A DNA stretch of 18,264 nucleotides from Ruminococcus sp. UBA1394 (GCA_002305725.1 DBQM01000031.1:1-18264), one strand, 5' to 3'. Shown: positions 1 through 7,973, counted from the first letter of the stretch. Notes: a model not told the origin generated them from the sequence alone. Program-made: numbers and translations.

Positions 1-15
1 ATATGATTGACAAAC

Positions 16-1539
16 TTACATTTTGAAAATTAATCCATAAATCTGTCTGAAAACGAATTTTATGCAGACAAACATTATTATCATACATGAAGGAAAAATA
101 ACTACATCTCCATATTTTGTATAAAAAGATATATCATTATTCATATAAAATGTACTTTCTATTACACTTTCGGTGTTTAATTCACTTTGTACTATAACTT
201 CACCTTTATTATTTATAACTGAAGATATACCCGTATTGGTAGATGTCAGGACATATCTGTTGTTTTCAACGGCCCTCATTACCGAATGGGAATGATGCTG
301 GTAAAGAGGTATTATTTCACCGAGCCAGGAATCATTGGTCAGTATAATTATAGCCTCTGCGCACTCTTTTACACATTCAGAAACCGAACTTGGAAAAGCA
401 GATTCAAAACATATTGCACAGCCAATCATGCCTTTGTCAGATTTAATCAGACTGCATTCTTCTCCGGCGGAAAAATCTGTTGCGGTAAAATGCAGAGAAT
501 CCGATTTAAAAGGATTGTATTCACCGAACGGTACAAGCTGTCTTTTCAGATATACCGCCTCTATTCTGTTATCCGGAAAAAGCGCCATACAGGCGTTATA
601 ATACTTTTCATAAAGATTATACTGACTTCCAAAAAGAAGTAGTGCCTTATAATCACAGCATATGTTATAAAGCCTGTTTTTTAATTTGTCAATTGTATAA
701 ACATCAGAATGCATTGATGTTTCGGGAAACAGTATCAAATCTGCTTTATCAATTTCAGCAGAGTATAGCAGATCAATATATTTATCAAGAATTTCCTCCG
801 GCTCAGAAGTAAATTTAGTTTCCTTCGGGAAATTCCCCTGAACAATTACTGCTGATGACTCTTTGCCGTTGTTTTCTTTTGTTCTGTTTAAACTGACATA
901 GCCGAATATCATGTTTGCTGATATTATAAAAAATGCTGAAAAAGCAAAAATATATTTTTTTACTGATTTTATATAATAAAAGAACAATGCGATAAAAGCA
1001 TTTATGAACAGAATAAGCAGGGATATAAAAAGAGTACCGAAAACTGATGCGGATTGTATAAATTCTGAAAAAGGAGTGGCAATATTACCCAGTCTTATCC
1101 ATGGAAACGCAATCGGGGAAAACATGCCTTGAATCCATTCTCCCAGAATATACATAAAAGGGAAAATCAGCGCTGTTTTAATGGGGGACAGGGAAATAAA
1201 TCTGAAAATCAATAAAGGAATATTCAGCTGAAGAGAAAGTATCAGAGAAATTGCAGACACAATAAAAAACGAGAGAAGCAGACGCAAAACAAAAATATCT
1301 GTTGCCCCTGTTGCCCTTGATACCACATTTGACAGCCATATGAGTGAAAAAAAATAAAGTGAAAATGAATATATAAATATTTTATATATATTGAATTTAT
1401 ATATAATGGAATAGAAATAAGGTGATAACGCAAAAAATATCAGAAATGCATACTTATCTGAATAATATGAAAAGGAGACTGCTATTCCCGATAAAAGCGG
1501 GAACAGAATATTTATGATTATGTTTTTGTAATCAGACAT
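16..1539 (-). CDS. lnt: Apolipoprotein N-acyltransferase (Lnt)
   Basis: This enzyme transfers an acyl chain from a phospholipid to the free amino group of the lipid-modified N-terminal cysteine of lipoproteins, at the outer face of the cytoplasmic membrane. The 507 residues show about eight hydrophobic membrane segments (residues about 5-215), a nitrilase-type domain (about 225-465) and a final membrane helix (about 477-500), the standard Lnt layout and length. The catalytic triad is visible as Glu273 (FPET), Lys332 (LKRQLVPFGEY) and Cys377 (CAICFES). The late motif TNDSWLGE and the RAVENNR and NTG stretches also fit Lnt. It is transcribed away from the glycosyltransferase. The ATG at 1539 has no close ribosome binding site: a good AAAGGAG lies 29 nt upstream (1569-1575, minus strand). 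The codons between are open, so translation might begin slightly upstream at a non-standard codon. Family assignment is firm; the start is less so. Confidence 0.93.
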   Translation of the reverse strand: MSDYKNIIINILFPLLSGIAVSFSYYSDKYAFLIFFALSPYFYSIIYKFNIYKIFIYSFSLYFFSLIWLSNVVSRATGATDIFVLRLLLSFFIVSAISLILSLQLNIPLLIFRFISLSPIKTALIFPFMYILGEWIQGMFSPIAFPWIRLGNIATPFSEFIQSASVFGTLFISLLILFINAFIALFFYYIKSVKKYIFAFSAFFIISANMIFGYVSLNRTKENNGKESSAVIVQGNFPKETKFTSEPEEILDKYIDLLYSAEIDKADLILFPETSMHSDVYTIDKLKNRLYNICCDYKALLLFGSQYNLYEKYYNACMALFPDNRIEAVYLKRQLVPFGEYNPFKSDSLHFTATDFSAGEECSLIKSDKGMIGCAICFESAFPSSVSECVKECAEAIIILTNDSWLGEIIPLYQHHSHSVMRAVENNRYVLTSTNTGISSVINNKGEVIVQSELNTESVIESTFYMNNDISFYTKYGDVVIFPSCMIIMFVCIKFVFRQIYGLIFKM

Positions 1540-1755
1540 AATAAATTTATCATCAAAAGTGATTGTTTCTCCTTTACAGCGATTATATATATAATATAAT
1601 AAACCGTAGACGAAAAATTATACATTTTGCACTAAAATATAAAAATGAATTAATTCCTTTTCACACCTTTTTAATAAAAGCAAAAATGGACTTGCTTTTT
1701 TGTGAATTTTGTTGTATTATATTATTGTATTGTTGTATGAAGGAGCAGTTAGATT
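1540..1755. promoter_or_regulatory. Divergent intergenic region between lnt and the glycosyltransferase
   Basis: This very AT-rich 216-nt gap must hold the promoters for both divergent genes. On the plus strand TTGCTT (1692-1697) and TATTAT (1715-1720) are 17 nt apart, a plausible sigma-A promoter for the glycosyltransferase. On the minus strand TATAAT (1617-1622) is a possible -10 for lnt, but its -35 partner is poor. The short open frame crossing this stretch has no family resemblance and is best read as chance. Confidence 0.4.
1692..1720 (+). promoter_or_regulatory. Candidate sigma-A promoter of the glycosyltransferase gene
   Basis: TTGCTT and TATTAT are separated by 17 nt. The predicted start would fall near 1727, leaving a leader of about 29 nt that carries AGGAG at 1741-1745, 10 nt before the ATG at 1756. 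The call rests on consensus matching only. Confidence 0.42.
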
Positions 1756-2718
1756 ATGAAACTGATTTCTGTTATAGTTCCTTGTTATAATGAGCAAGAG
1801 GTATTGCCCTTGTATTATGACGAGATGAATAAAATCATGGCACAGATGAAAGATGAGCATAATGATATTGATTTTGAACTTTTATTTATAAACGATGGTT
1901 CAAAAGACAACACCTTGAAAATGCTCAGGGAATTATCTGAAAAAGATAAGCGTGTGCGTTATATTTCATTTTCAAGAAACTTCGGAAAAGAAGCAGGTAT
2001 GTATGCAGGACTTGAAAATGCAAGAGGCGACTATGTAGTTATTATGGACGCAGATTTGCAGCATCCTCCGGCTTTTATTCCGGCTATGTATAACTACGTC
2101 TCAAAAGAGGGATATGACTGCGCAACTACAAGACGTGTAAGCCGAAAGGGAGAATCTAAAGTTCGTTCTTGGTTTGCCATGAAATTCTACAAAATAATGA
2201 ACAAGATATCTCAGACTGAAATTGTTGACGGCGCACAGGATTTCCGCTTTATGACAAAGCAGATGGTTGATGCGATTCTTTCAATGAAAGAATACAACAG
2301 ATTCTCAAAGGGAATTTTCAGCTGGGTCGGCTTCAATGTCAAGTATATTGAATATGAAAACGTTGAACGTGCTGCCGGAACTACTGCATGGTCATTCTGG
2401 AAACTGTTCATGTATTCGCTGGAGGGGATTTTTGCTTTTTCAACAGCACCTCTTGCCCTTGCATCACTCCTCGGAATTCTGAGCTGTCTTGTAGCTTTTA
2501 TATGGATAATTGTTATTATTGTCAAGACACTTGTTTTCGGAGAAAGCGTCCAGGGATTTCCCACTATTATGTGTGCTATATTTTTTATCGGCGGACTTCA
2601 GCTTTTCTGTACAGGTATTCTCGGACAGTATTTATCCAAAACATATCTTGAAACAAAAAACCGTCCGATTTACATAATCAGTGAAACTGATAAAAATACT
2701 TCTAAAAGCAAAACATAA
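1756..2718 (+). CDS. Membrane-anchored family 2 glycosyltransferase (GtrB/DPM1-like)
   Basis: This is likely a polyprenyl-phosphate glycosyltransferase that moves a sugar from a nucleotide donor onto undecaprenyl phosphate at the inner face of the membrane, for wall or surface polymer modification. The GT-A domain fills residues 1-225. It starts with the typical ISVIVPCYNE, carries INDGSKDNT (45-53), the metal-binding DADLQHPP (98-105) and QDFRFM (161-166). Two C-terminal membrane helices follow (about 229-258 and 266-292), as in GtrB, YkcC and ArnC-type proteins. The length of 320 is normal. The start has AGGAG 10 nt upstream. The next gene begins 5 nt after the stop, so the two are probably cotranscribed. 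The sugar and the acceptor cannot be read from the sequence. Confidence 0.88.
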   Translation: MKLISVIVPCYNEQEVLPLYYDEMNKIMAQMKDEHNDIDFELLFINDGSKDNTLKMLRELSEKDKRVRYISFSRNFGKEAGMYAGLENARGDYVVIMDADLQHPPAFIPAMYNYVSKEGYDCATTRRVSRKGESKVRSWFAMKFYKIMNKISQTEIVDGAQDFRFMTKQMVDAILSMKEYNRFSKGIFSWVGFNVKYIEYENVERAAGTTAWSFWKLFMYSLEGIFAFSTAPLALASLLGILSCLVAFIWIIVIIVKTLVFGESVQGFPTIMCAIFFIGGLQLFCTGILGQYLSKTYLETKNRPIYIISETDKNTSKSKT

Positions 2719-2723
2719 AAAGC

Positions 2724-3752
2724 ATGAAGAAAATCAGTAAAATTTCAGTTTCATCCAAAGATGTTCTGACTAACAAGTATTTTAAAGCAGTAATTATTAT
2801 TCTTTTGCTTGTAATGATTATTATGTCAGTTGTTCTTATAAAGGTTTATATTGATATTAATAAGAAGAATGCTGAGAATGATAATTCTGCAAAAAATATT
2901 ATAACTCAGATGGAAAAAAATATTGATGAGTATACAATATTTGAAGATGAAAACGGATTGTTGGGCGTTTCAGACAAGAACGAACGTGTTATTATTGAGC
3001 CTTACTGGGACGATATTTATATATTGTCAGAGAACAGATTCATTGTAGGCAGAGAGTTTGATAATGATAAAAAAATGGGTATTATAGACAATGAGTCAAA
3101 TATTCTTGTTCCATTTACATTTAAAACTTTCAAATCTTTCAGTAGTGAATTTGTCGGGGGGTTTACAGGAAATAACAATGATTTTTTCCTGTTTGACAAA
3201 AAAGGTGAAGTACTTGCAGATAATATCTGGACAGGCTATAAATATTCAGACGGAATGATGTATCTGAATGATTCAGAGGATGAATATCGCTGTAAATTTG
3301 TAGATGGTGTTTTTCAGTATGTTTATGTTAATTTCAGCCGTGCTCCCGGAAATGTTTCTTTTAATATAGCTTTGACAGATCCGGATAAAATCAGAAAAAC
3401 CGGTGTGGACGATTTAAAAAGAATTGCCGATATAACAGAAGGTTATCTTGATTTTTTAATATCCGGAAACAATAATTCTGATATTGCTGATTTGACTTCT
3501 GAACAGTATTATTCAGCACTTTCATCAAACGATTTTTTTAAAGGGTGCAATGTTAAAAAAATTTCTGACTGCAGTATAGATTTTTCAGAAGAAAAATCTG
3601 TTATGTCATATAACGTAAAACTGATAGTTAATTATGACTATAAAAAGAAAGATATAGATTTAAAGAATATTTCTTCTGAAATAATATTTAATATTGTCAG
3701 AGATGAAAATAACAGACTTGTTCTGAAAAGTATTAATAAAACTGAATTATAA
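2724..3752 (+). CDS. Membrane-anchored WG-repeat-like protein of unknown function
   Basis: I do not recognise a characterised family over the full 342 residues. A short basic N-terminus is followed by one membrane helix (about 21-43) and then a long hydrophilic region that should lie outside the cytoplasm. Residues about 73-135 contain two units resembling WG/KWG beta repeats (ENGLLGVSDKNERVIIEPYW, then KKMGIIDNESNILVPFTF), and a weaker third follows near 152-170. The C-terminal half (about 215-342) has a mixed alpha/beta look, is rich in Asp, Asn and Lys, and resembles no enzyme I know. The start lies 5 nt after the glycosyltransferase stop and has no clear ribosome binding site, which suggests translational coupling. 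The pairing hints at a shared role in the cell envelope, which is inference. Confidence 0.7.
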   Translation: MKKISKISVSSKDVLTNKYFKAVIIILLLVMIIMSVVLIKVYIDINKKNAENDNSAKNIITQMEKNIDEYTIFEDENGLLGVSDKNERVIIEPYWDDIYILSENRFIVGREFDNDKKMGIIDNESNILVPFTFKTFKSFSSEFVGGFTGNNNDFFLFDKKGEVLADNIWTGYKYSDGMMYLNDSEDEYRCKFVDGVFQYVYVNFSRAPGNVSFNIALTDPDKIRKTGVDDLKRIADITEGYLDFLISGNNNSDIADLTSEQYYSALSSNDFFKGCNVKKISDCSIDFSEEKSVMSYNVKLIVNYDYKKKDIDLKNISSEIIFNIVRDENNRLVLKSINKTEL

Positions 3753-3754
3753 AT

Positions 3755-3776
3755 TCCGGTAAATATCCGGTATTAT
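3755..3776 (+). promoter_or_regulatory. Direct repeat TCCGGTA x2 with possible -10 upstream of purE
   Basis: TCCGGTA occurs at 3755-3761 and again at 3766-3772, an 11-nt period that puts both copies on the same helix face. TATTAT (3771-3776) overlaps the second copy and could be a -10, but the matching -35 (around 3748) is weak. This 49-nt gap is the only non-coding DNA in front of the purine genes, so it is the natural place for control. The motif does not match the PurBox of Bacillus or a purine riboswitch. Confidence 0.3.
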
Positions 3777-3801
3777 AAAATAATTGATTTAAGGTGAGAA
3801 A

Positions 3802-4305
3802 ATGAAAAAAGTTGCAATTGTCATGGGAAGCGACAGCGATTTTCCTGTTGTAAAAAGCGCTGTATTAAAATTAAAGGAATTTGGTGTACCTTATGAGGTT
3901 CACGTTATGTCAGCTCACAGAACGCCGTCACAGGCAGCAGAATTTTCTGCTAATGCTGAAAAAAACGGCTTTGGGGTAATTATTGCAGCTGCCGGAAAAG
4001 CGGCTCATCTCGGCGGAGTTCTTGCTGCTCATACTATCCTTCCTGTTATTGGCATACCAATAAAGTCATCAACTCTTGACGGTCTTGACGCATTGCTTGC
4101 TACCGTTCAGATGCCGAGTGGTATTCCTGTTGCAACAGTTGCAATAGACGGTGCTGCAAATGCGGCTATTCTTGCTGTTCAGATGCTTGCTCTGTCAGAT
4201 AAAGACCTTTCAGACAAGCTTACTGAAATGAAAACAAAAATGGCAGAAGAAGTTGTCCGCAAGGATGAAATAATGTCAAAAGATATTGAGGAACTGCTTA
4301 AATAA
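3802..4305 (+). CDS. purE: N5-carboxyaminoimidazole ribonucleotide mutase (PurE)
   Basis: PurE forms carboxyaminoimidazole ribonucleotide (CAIR) in de novo purine synthesis. At 167 residues it has the normal length of the bacterial single-domain form. The visible motifs are MGSDSD (8-13), SAHRTP (37-42, with the active-site His39), AGKAAHLGG (64-72) and VQMPSGIPVATVAI (102-115). The SAHR and AAHL pattern fits the class I enzyme, which takes N5-CAIR made by PurK, rather than class II, which carboxylates AIR directly. No purK is present in this window, so it must lie elsewhere or non-enzymatic carboxylation supplies the substrate. AAGGTGAG just before the ATG is a good ribosome binding site. 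This is the first gene of the purine run. Confidence 0.96.
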   Translation: MKKVAIVMGSDSDFPVVKSAVLKLKEFGVPYEVHVMSAHRTPSQAAEFSANAEKNGFGVIIAAAGKAAHLGGVLAAHTILPVIGIPIKSSTLDGLDALLATVQMPSGIPVATVAIDGAANAAILAVQMLALSDKDLSDKLTEMKTKMAEEVVRKDEIMSKDIEELLK

Positions 4306-4380
4306 GCTATTTATTCGCCGGTATAAACGGCGTTAAACTTAAAATTTTATAAGCTATCAGCCGGCTGATTCACCGGCGGA
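4302..4380 (+). promoter_or_regulatory. purE-purC intergenic leader with duplicated ATAAGCTAT and CCGG hairpins
   Basis: ATAAGCTAT occurs at 4302-4310 (overlapping the purE stop) and at 4349-4357. Each copy is followed within a few bases by a short GC hairpin in an AT-rich setting. The first is CGCCG (4316-4320) with CGGCG (4328-4332). The second is GCCGG (4360-4364) with CCGGC (4373-4377), and it overlaps a perfect palindrome CAGCCGGCTG (4358-4367). Neither is followed by a T-run, so they are not intrinsic terminators. They may be processing or regulatory elements; no known riboswitch fits. Confidence 0.4.
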
Positions 4381-4392
4381 ATGGAGAAAAAA

Positions 4393-5109
4393 ATGGAGAA
4401 TATCACAAAAGCTGAACAGCTTTACGAAGGCAAAGCAAAGAAAGTTTATGCAACTAATGACCCGGACTGCGTTATTGTTGACTACAAGGACGACGCAACT
4501 GCATTCAACGGTGAAAAGAAAGGAACTATTGTAGGCAAGGGCGTTATCAACAATAAGATGACAAACTATATGTTCGGACTTCTTGAGAAGGAAGGCATTC
4601 CTACACATCTTGTAAAGGAAATCAGCGACCGTGAAACTATCGTAAAGAAAGTTGAGATCGTTCCTCTGGAAGTTATCGTAAGAAACGTTGCTGCCGGCAG
4701 CTTTTCAAAGAAACTCGGCATCGAAGAGGGTACTCCGCTCAAGCAGCCTACTCTTGAATTCAGCTACAAAAATGATGACCTGGGCGACCCGTTTATCAAC
4801 AAGTACTACGCTCTCGGTCTTGACCTTGCAACTGAAGAAGAAATTGATACTATTACAAAGTATGCATTCAAAGTAAACGAATTTATGGTAAAGTTCTTCA
4901 AGGAAATAAATATTGACCTTATAGACTTTAAGATTGAATTCGGAAGATTCCACGGTCAGATCATTCTTGCTGATGAAATTTCACCTGATACCTGCCGTTT
5001 CTGGGACAGCACTACACACGAAAAGCTTGACAAGGACAGATTCAGAAGAGATATGGGCGGCGTTGAAGAAGCATATCAGGAACTTATGAAGAGAGTTATG
5101 GGAGCTTAA
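4393..5109 (+). CDS. purC: SAICAR synthetase (PurC)
   Basis: PurC joins aspartate to CAIR with ATP, giving SAICAR. The family signature is clear: LYEGKAKKVY near the N-terminus, DDATAFNGEKKG, the substrate-binding EVIVRNVAAGS, LIDFKIEFG and the late DEISPDTCRFWD. The length of 238 residues is typical. The ATG at 4393 is preferred because GGAG (4383-4386) lies 6 nt before it. An in-frame ATG at 4381 would add four residues (MEKK) but has a poorer site. The stop is 4 nt before the next gene. Codon use leans more to AAG and C-ending codons than in purE, which may reflect high expression. Confidence 0.96.
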   Translation: MENITKAEQLYEGKAKKVYATNDPDCVIVDYKDDATAFNGEKKGTIVGKGVINNKMTNYMFGLLEKEGIPTHLVKEISDRETIVKKVEIVPLEVIVRNVAAGSFSKKLGIEEGTPLKQPTLEFSYKNDDLGDPFINKYYALGLDLATEEEIDTITKYAFKVNEFMVKFFKEINIDLIDFKIEFGRFHGQIILADEISPDTCRFWDSTTHEKLDKDRFRRDMGGVEEAYQELMKRVMGA

Positions 5110-5113
5110 TGTA

Positions 5114-6535
5114 ATGGGTGGTTTTTTTGGAGCTGTTTCGTCAAATGACTGTATTCAGGATGTTTTTTTCGGAACAGATTATCATTCACATCTTGGTACA
5201 AGAAGGGGAGGACTGACTTCCTTTTCACCTGAGCTTGGTTTCCAGAGAAATATTCACAGCATTGAAAATTCACCGTTCAGAACAAAGTTTGAAAAAGACG
5301 TTGAAAAGATGAGAGGAAACATCTGTATCGGCTGTATCAGCGATACAGACCCTCAGCCGATTATGGTCCGCTCAAAGCTTGGATTGTATGCTGTATGTTC
5401 AATCGGTATCATCAACAATGCCGAAAAGCTTTCAGATGAGCTGCTTGAAAAAGGCTGTGCAAACTTTGAAACAATGAGCAGCGGAAATATTAATTCCGGC
5501 GGACTTATCGGTGCACTTATCGCTCAGAAGGATTCTTTTGTTGAAGGTATCAGATATGCGCAGGAAAAGATTGAAGGCACTATGTCACTTGTCATAATGA
5601 CAAAGGATTCAATTATCTGTGCAAGGGACAAATCCGGCCGCCTTCCTATCGTAATTGGAAAAAGGTCTGACGGATATTGTTTCTCTTTTGAATCATTTGC
5701 TTTTCAGAAACTGGGATATACAACCTGTCATGAACTGAAAGCAGGAGAGATAACAAAGCTTACCAAAGACGGTTTTGAGATACTCAGCGAGGGTACTGAT
5801 GATATGAAAATATGTACATTCCTATGGACATATTACGGCTACCCCAATGCCTGCTATGAGGGTGTAAACGTTGAAGTCATGAGAACAAGAAACGGTGAAA
5901 TCATGGCTGAAACTGATATAAAAAACGGCAGACTTCCGGACGTTGACTATGTCTGCGGCGTACCGGATTCCGGAATACCTCATGCAATCGGCTACGCTAA
6001 TAAAAGCGGTATCCCTTTTGCAAGACCGTTTATCAAATACACTCCGACATGGCCGAGAAGCTTTATGCCGACAAATCAGTCAATGAGAAACCGTGTTGCT
6101 AAAATGAAGCTTATTCCTGTACACGAACTTATTGAGGGAAAAAAGCTGCTGTTTGTAGATGACAGTATTGTCAGAGGAACTCAGATGAGGGAAACTGTTG
6201 AGTTTCTTTATGAAAACGGTGCCAAGGAAGTACATATGCGTTCTGCCTGTCCGCCAATAATGTACGGCTGCAAATACCTTAATTTTTCACGCAGTACATC
6301 TGAGCTTGAACTGATTGCAAGACAGATTATTGATGAAAATGAAGGTGCAGAGGGAATAAAATATATTCAGGAGTACAGCGATTCAGGTACTGAAAGAGGC
6401 AGATTTTTAAGAGATGAGATTTGCCGCAGACTGAAACTTACCTCTCTTGAATTTCAGTCACTTGAAGGTACTGTAAGAGCAGTGGGGAAACCTGAGTGTC
6501 AGCTTTGTTCCTATTGCTGGAACGGAAGGGAATGA
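5114..6535 (+). CDS. PurF-like paralog lacking the glutaminase nucleophile
   Basis: This 473-residue protein aligns over its whole length with amidophosphoribosyltransferase, which makes phosphoribosylamine from PRPP and glutamine. The phosphoribosyltransferase half is intact in its key motif VDDSIVRGT (348-356). The Fe-S ligands also look conserved: Cys234, Cys386 and the pair Cys465/Cys468. The N-terminal glutaminase half is degenerate. The nucleophile Cys is Gly (MGGFFGAV), the usual HVRYST arginine is lost (CISDTD, 74-79), HNGN has become SIGI (96-99) and NDTEV has become INSGG (126-130). The flexible loop KNRYVGRTFI reads KYTPTWPRSFM. It stands directly before a normal purF. It may be an ammonia-using synthase, an accessory partner of PurF, or a regulatory pseudoenzyme. 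GGAG 9 nt upstream supports the start. Confidence 0.88.
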   Translation: MGGFFGAVSSNDCIQDVFFGTDYHSHLGTRRGGLTSFSPELGFQRNIHSIENSPFRTKFEKDVEKMRGNICIGCISDTDPQPIMVRSKLGLYAVCSIGIINNAEKLSDELLEKGCANFETMSSGNINSGGLIGALIAQKDSFVEGIRYAQEKIEGTMSLVIMTKDSIICARDKSGRLPIVIGKRSDGYCFSFESFAFQKLGYTTCHELKAGEITKLTKDGFEILSEGTDDMKICTFLWTYYGYPNACYEGVNVEVMRTRNGEIMAETDIKNGRLPDVDYVCGVPDSGIPHAIGYANKSGIPFARPFIKYTPTWPRSFMPTNQSMRNRVAKMKLIPVHELIEGKKLLFVDDSIVRGTQMRETVEFLYENGAKEVHMRSACPPIMYGCKYLNFSRSTSELELIARQIIDENEGAEGIKYIQEYSDSGTERGRFLRDEICRRLKLTSLEFQSLEGTVRAVGKPECQLCSYCWNGRE

Positions 6536-6540
6536 TTTAA

Positions 6541-7962
6541 TTGCTAACAGGATTGCACGAAGAATGCGGTGTTTTCGGAATTTATACCAATTCAACTGAG
6601 GACGTTGCATCACAGACATATTTTGCTCTCTATGCTCTGCAGCACAGAGGACAGGAAAGCTGCGGCATCGTTGTAAACGATAAGGGTGTTTTCTCACACC
6701 ATAAGGATTTAGGACTTGTTCCTGAGGTATTTAATGAGGAAAATCTCAAAAAACTTGGACTGGGAAATATAGCAGTCGGTCATGTAAGATATTCCACCAC
6801 AGGAATGTCAAACCGCTCAAATGCTCAGCCGCTTGTTGTAAGGCATATCAAAGGACCTCTTGCCATTGCACATAATGGAAATCTGGTCAATGCCCGTGAG
6901 CTGAGGGAAAAATATGAACTTAAAGGCGCTATTTTTCACAGTACAAACGATACTGAGGTAATTTCCTACGCAATAACGGAACAGCGTCTTATACAGCCTT
7001 CTATTGAAAAATCTGTAGAACAGGCCATGTATAAATTCAAGGGTGCATATTCGCTGGTAATAATGTCACCTACAAAACTTATTGCCGCAAGGGACCCGCA
7101 GGGATTCAGACCTCTTTGCATGGGCAGGACAGCTGACGGTGCAATAGTATTTGCGTCAGAAACCTGCGCACTGGACAGTATTGGCGCTGAATTTGTAAGA
7201 AATGTTGAGCCGGGTGAAATTGTGGTGGTTGACAAGGACGGTATCAACTCTATTAAGACACACTGCGGACAGAAAACATCAATGTGTGTATTTGAGTATG
7301 TCTACTTTGCAAGACCGGATTCTGTTATTCAGAATGTCTGCGTACACAACGCACGTCTGAAAGCAGGAGAAATACTCTGGAAAGAACACCCTGTTGACGC
7401 TGATGTAGTTATCGGTGTACCGGACAGCGGTCTTGACGCAGCACTTGGATTTTCAAGAGCGTCAGGCATACACTACGGAGTAGGATTTATCAAAAACAGA
7501 TATGTAGGACGTACATTTATCCAGCCTACTCAGTCACAGCGTGCAAATTCTGTAAGAATCAAGCTTAATGTTATAAAGGACGTTGTAAAAGGCAAAAGAG
7601 TTGTCCTGATAGATGACAGTATTGTAAGGGGAACAACCAGTGCAAGAATTGTCAATCTTATAAGAGAAGCAGGAGCTAAGGAAGTTCATATGAGAATTTC
7701 ATCACCGCCGTTTACAAATCCATGCTATTTTGGTACTGATATTGACAGCAAGGAAAATCTCATAGCCTGCAAAATGTCAGTTGATGAAATTGCAAAGGAG
7801 ATCGGCGCTGACACACTGGGTTATTTAAGCATTGACGGCGTAAAAAGTATTGCAGCAGATGCAGACTGCGATTTCTGCGTCGGATGCTTTAACGGTGAAT
7901 ATCCGATAGAAGTTCCTAAGGAAATGCCTAAGGATAAATTTGAAAGAAAAATAGGAGAATAA
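6541..7962 (+). CDS. purF: Amidophosphoribosyltransferase (PurF)
   Basis: PurF catalyses the first committed step of purine synthesis, PRPP plus glutamine to 5-phosphoribosylamine, and is normally feedback-inhibited by purine nucleotides. It starts at a TTG 5 nt after the previous stop, with GGAAGGG about 10 nt upstream. Residues 1-8 form a short propeptide before the nucleophile Cys9 (EECGVFG). The glutamine pocket is complete: HVRYST with Arg83, HNGN (111-114) and NDTE (136-139). The flexible loop KNRYVGRTFI and the PRPP loop LIDDSIVRGTTS (356-367) are canonical. Cys249, Cys395, Cys446 and Cys449 match the 4Fe-4S ligands of the Bacillus-type, oxygen-sensitive enzyme. This copy is predicted fully active. 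Confidence 0.97.
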   Translation: MLTGLHEECGVFGIYTNSTEDVASQTYFALYALQHRGQESCGIVVNDKGVFSHHKDLGLVPEVFNEENLKKLGLGNIAVGHVRYSTTGMSNRSNAQPLVVRHIKGPLAIAHNGNLVNARELREKYELKGAIFHSTNDTEVISYAITEQRLIQPSIEKSVEQAMYKFKGAYSLVIMSPTKLIAARDPQGFRPLCMGRTADGAIVFASETCALDSIGAEFVRNVEPGEIVVVDKDGINSIKTHCGQKTSMCVFEYVYFARPDSVIQNVCVHNARLKAGEILWKEHPVDADVVIGVPDSGLDAALGFSRASGIHYGVGFIKNRYVGRTFIQPTQSQRANSVRIKLNVIKDVVKGKRVVLIDDSIVRGTTSARIVNLIREAGAKEVHMRISSPPFTNPCYFGTDIDSKENLIACKMSVDEIAKEIGADTLGYLSIDGVKSIAADADCDFCVGCFNGEYPIEVPKEMPKDKFERKIGE

Positions 7963-7973
7963 GGAGCAGATTA

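Noticed and set aside
1563..1790. Short open frame crossing the lnt-glycosyltransferase gap
   Set aside because: It has no family resemblance, overlaps the glycosyltransferase start in another frame and has AT-driven composition; best explained by chance.
3755..3770. CCGG...CCGG as a terminator hairpin after the WG-like gene
   Set aside because: The stem is only 4 bp and no T-run follows; better described as a direct repeat.
3802..4305. Class II PurE (direct AIR carboxylase), given that purK is absent here
   Set aside because: SAHRTP and AAHLGG match the class I pattern; absence of purK from an 18-kb window is not evidence of absence from the genome.
3753..4380. Guanine riboswitch, ZTP riboswitch or Bacillus PurBox in front of purE or purC
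   Set aside because: I looked for the conserved cores and none fits; only unnamed repeats and short hairpins are visible.
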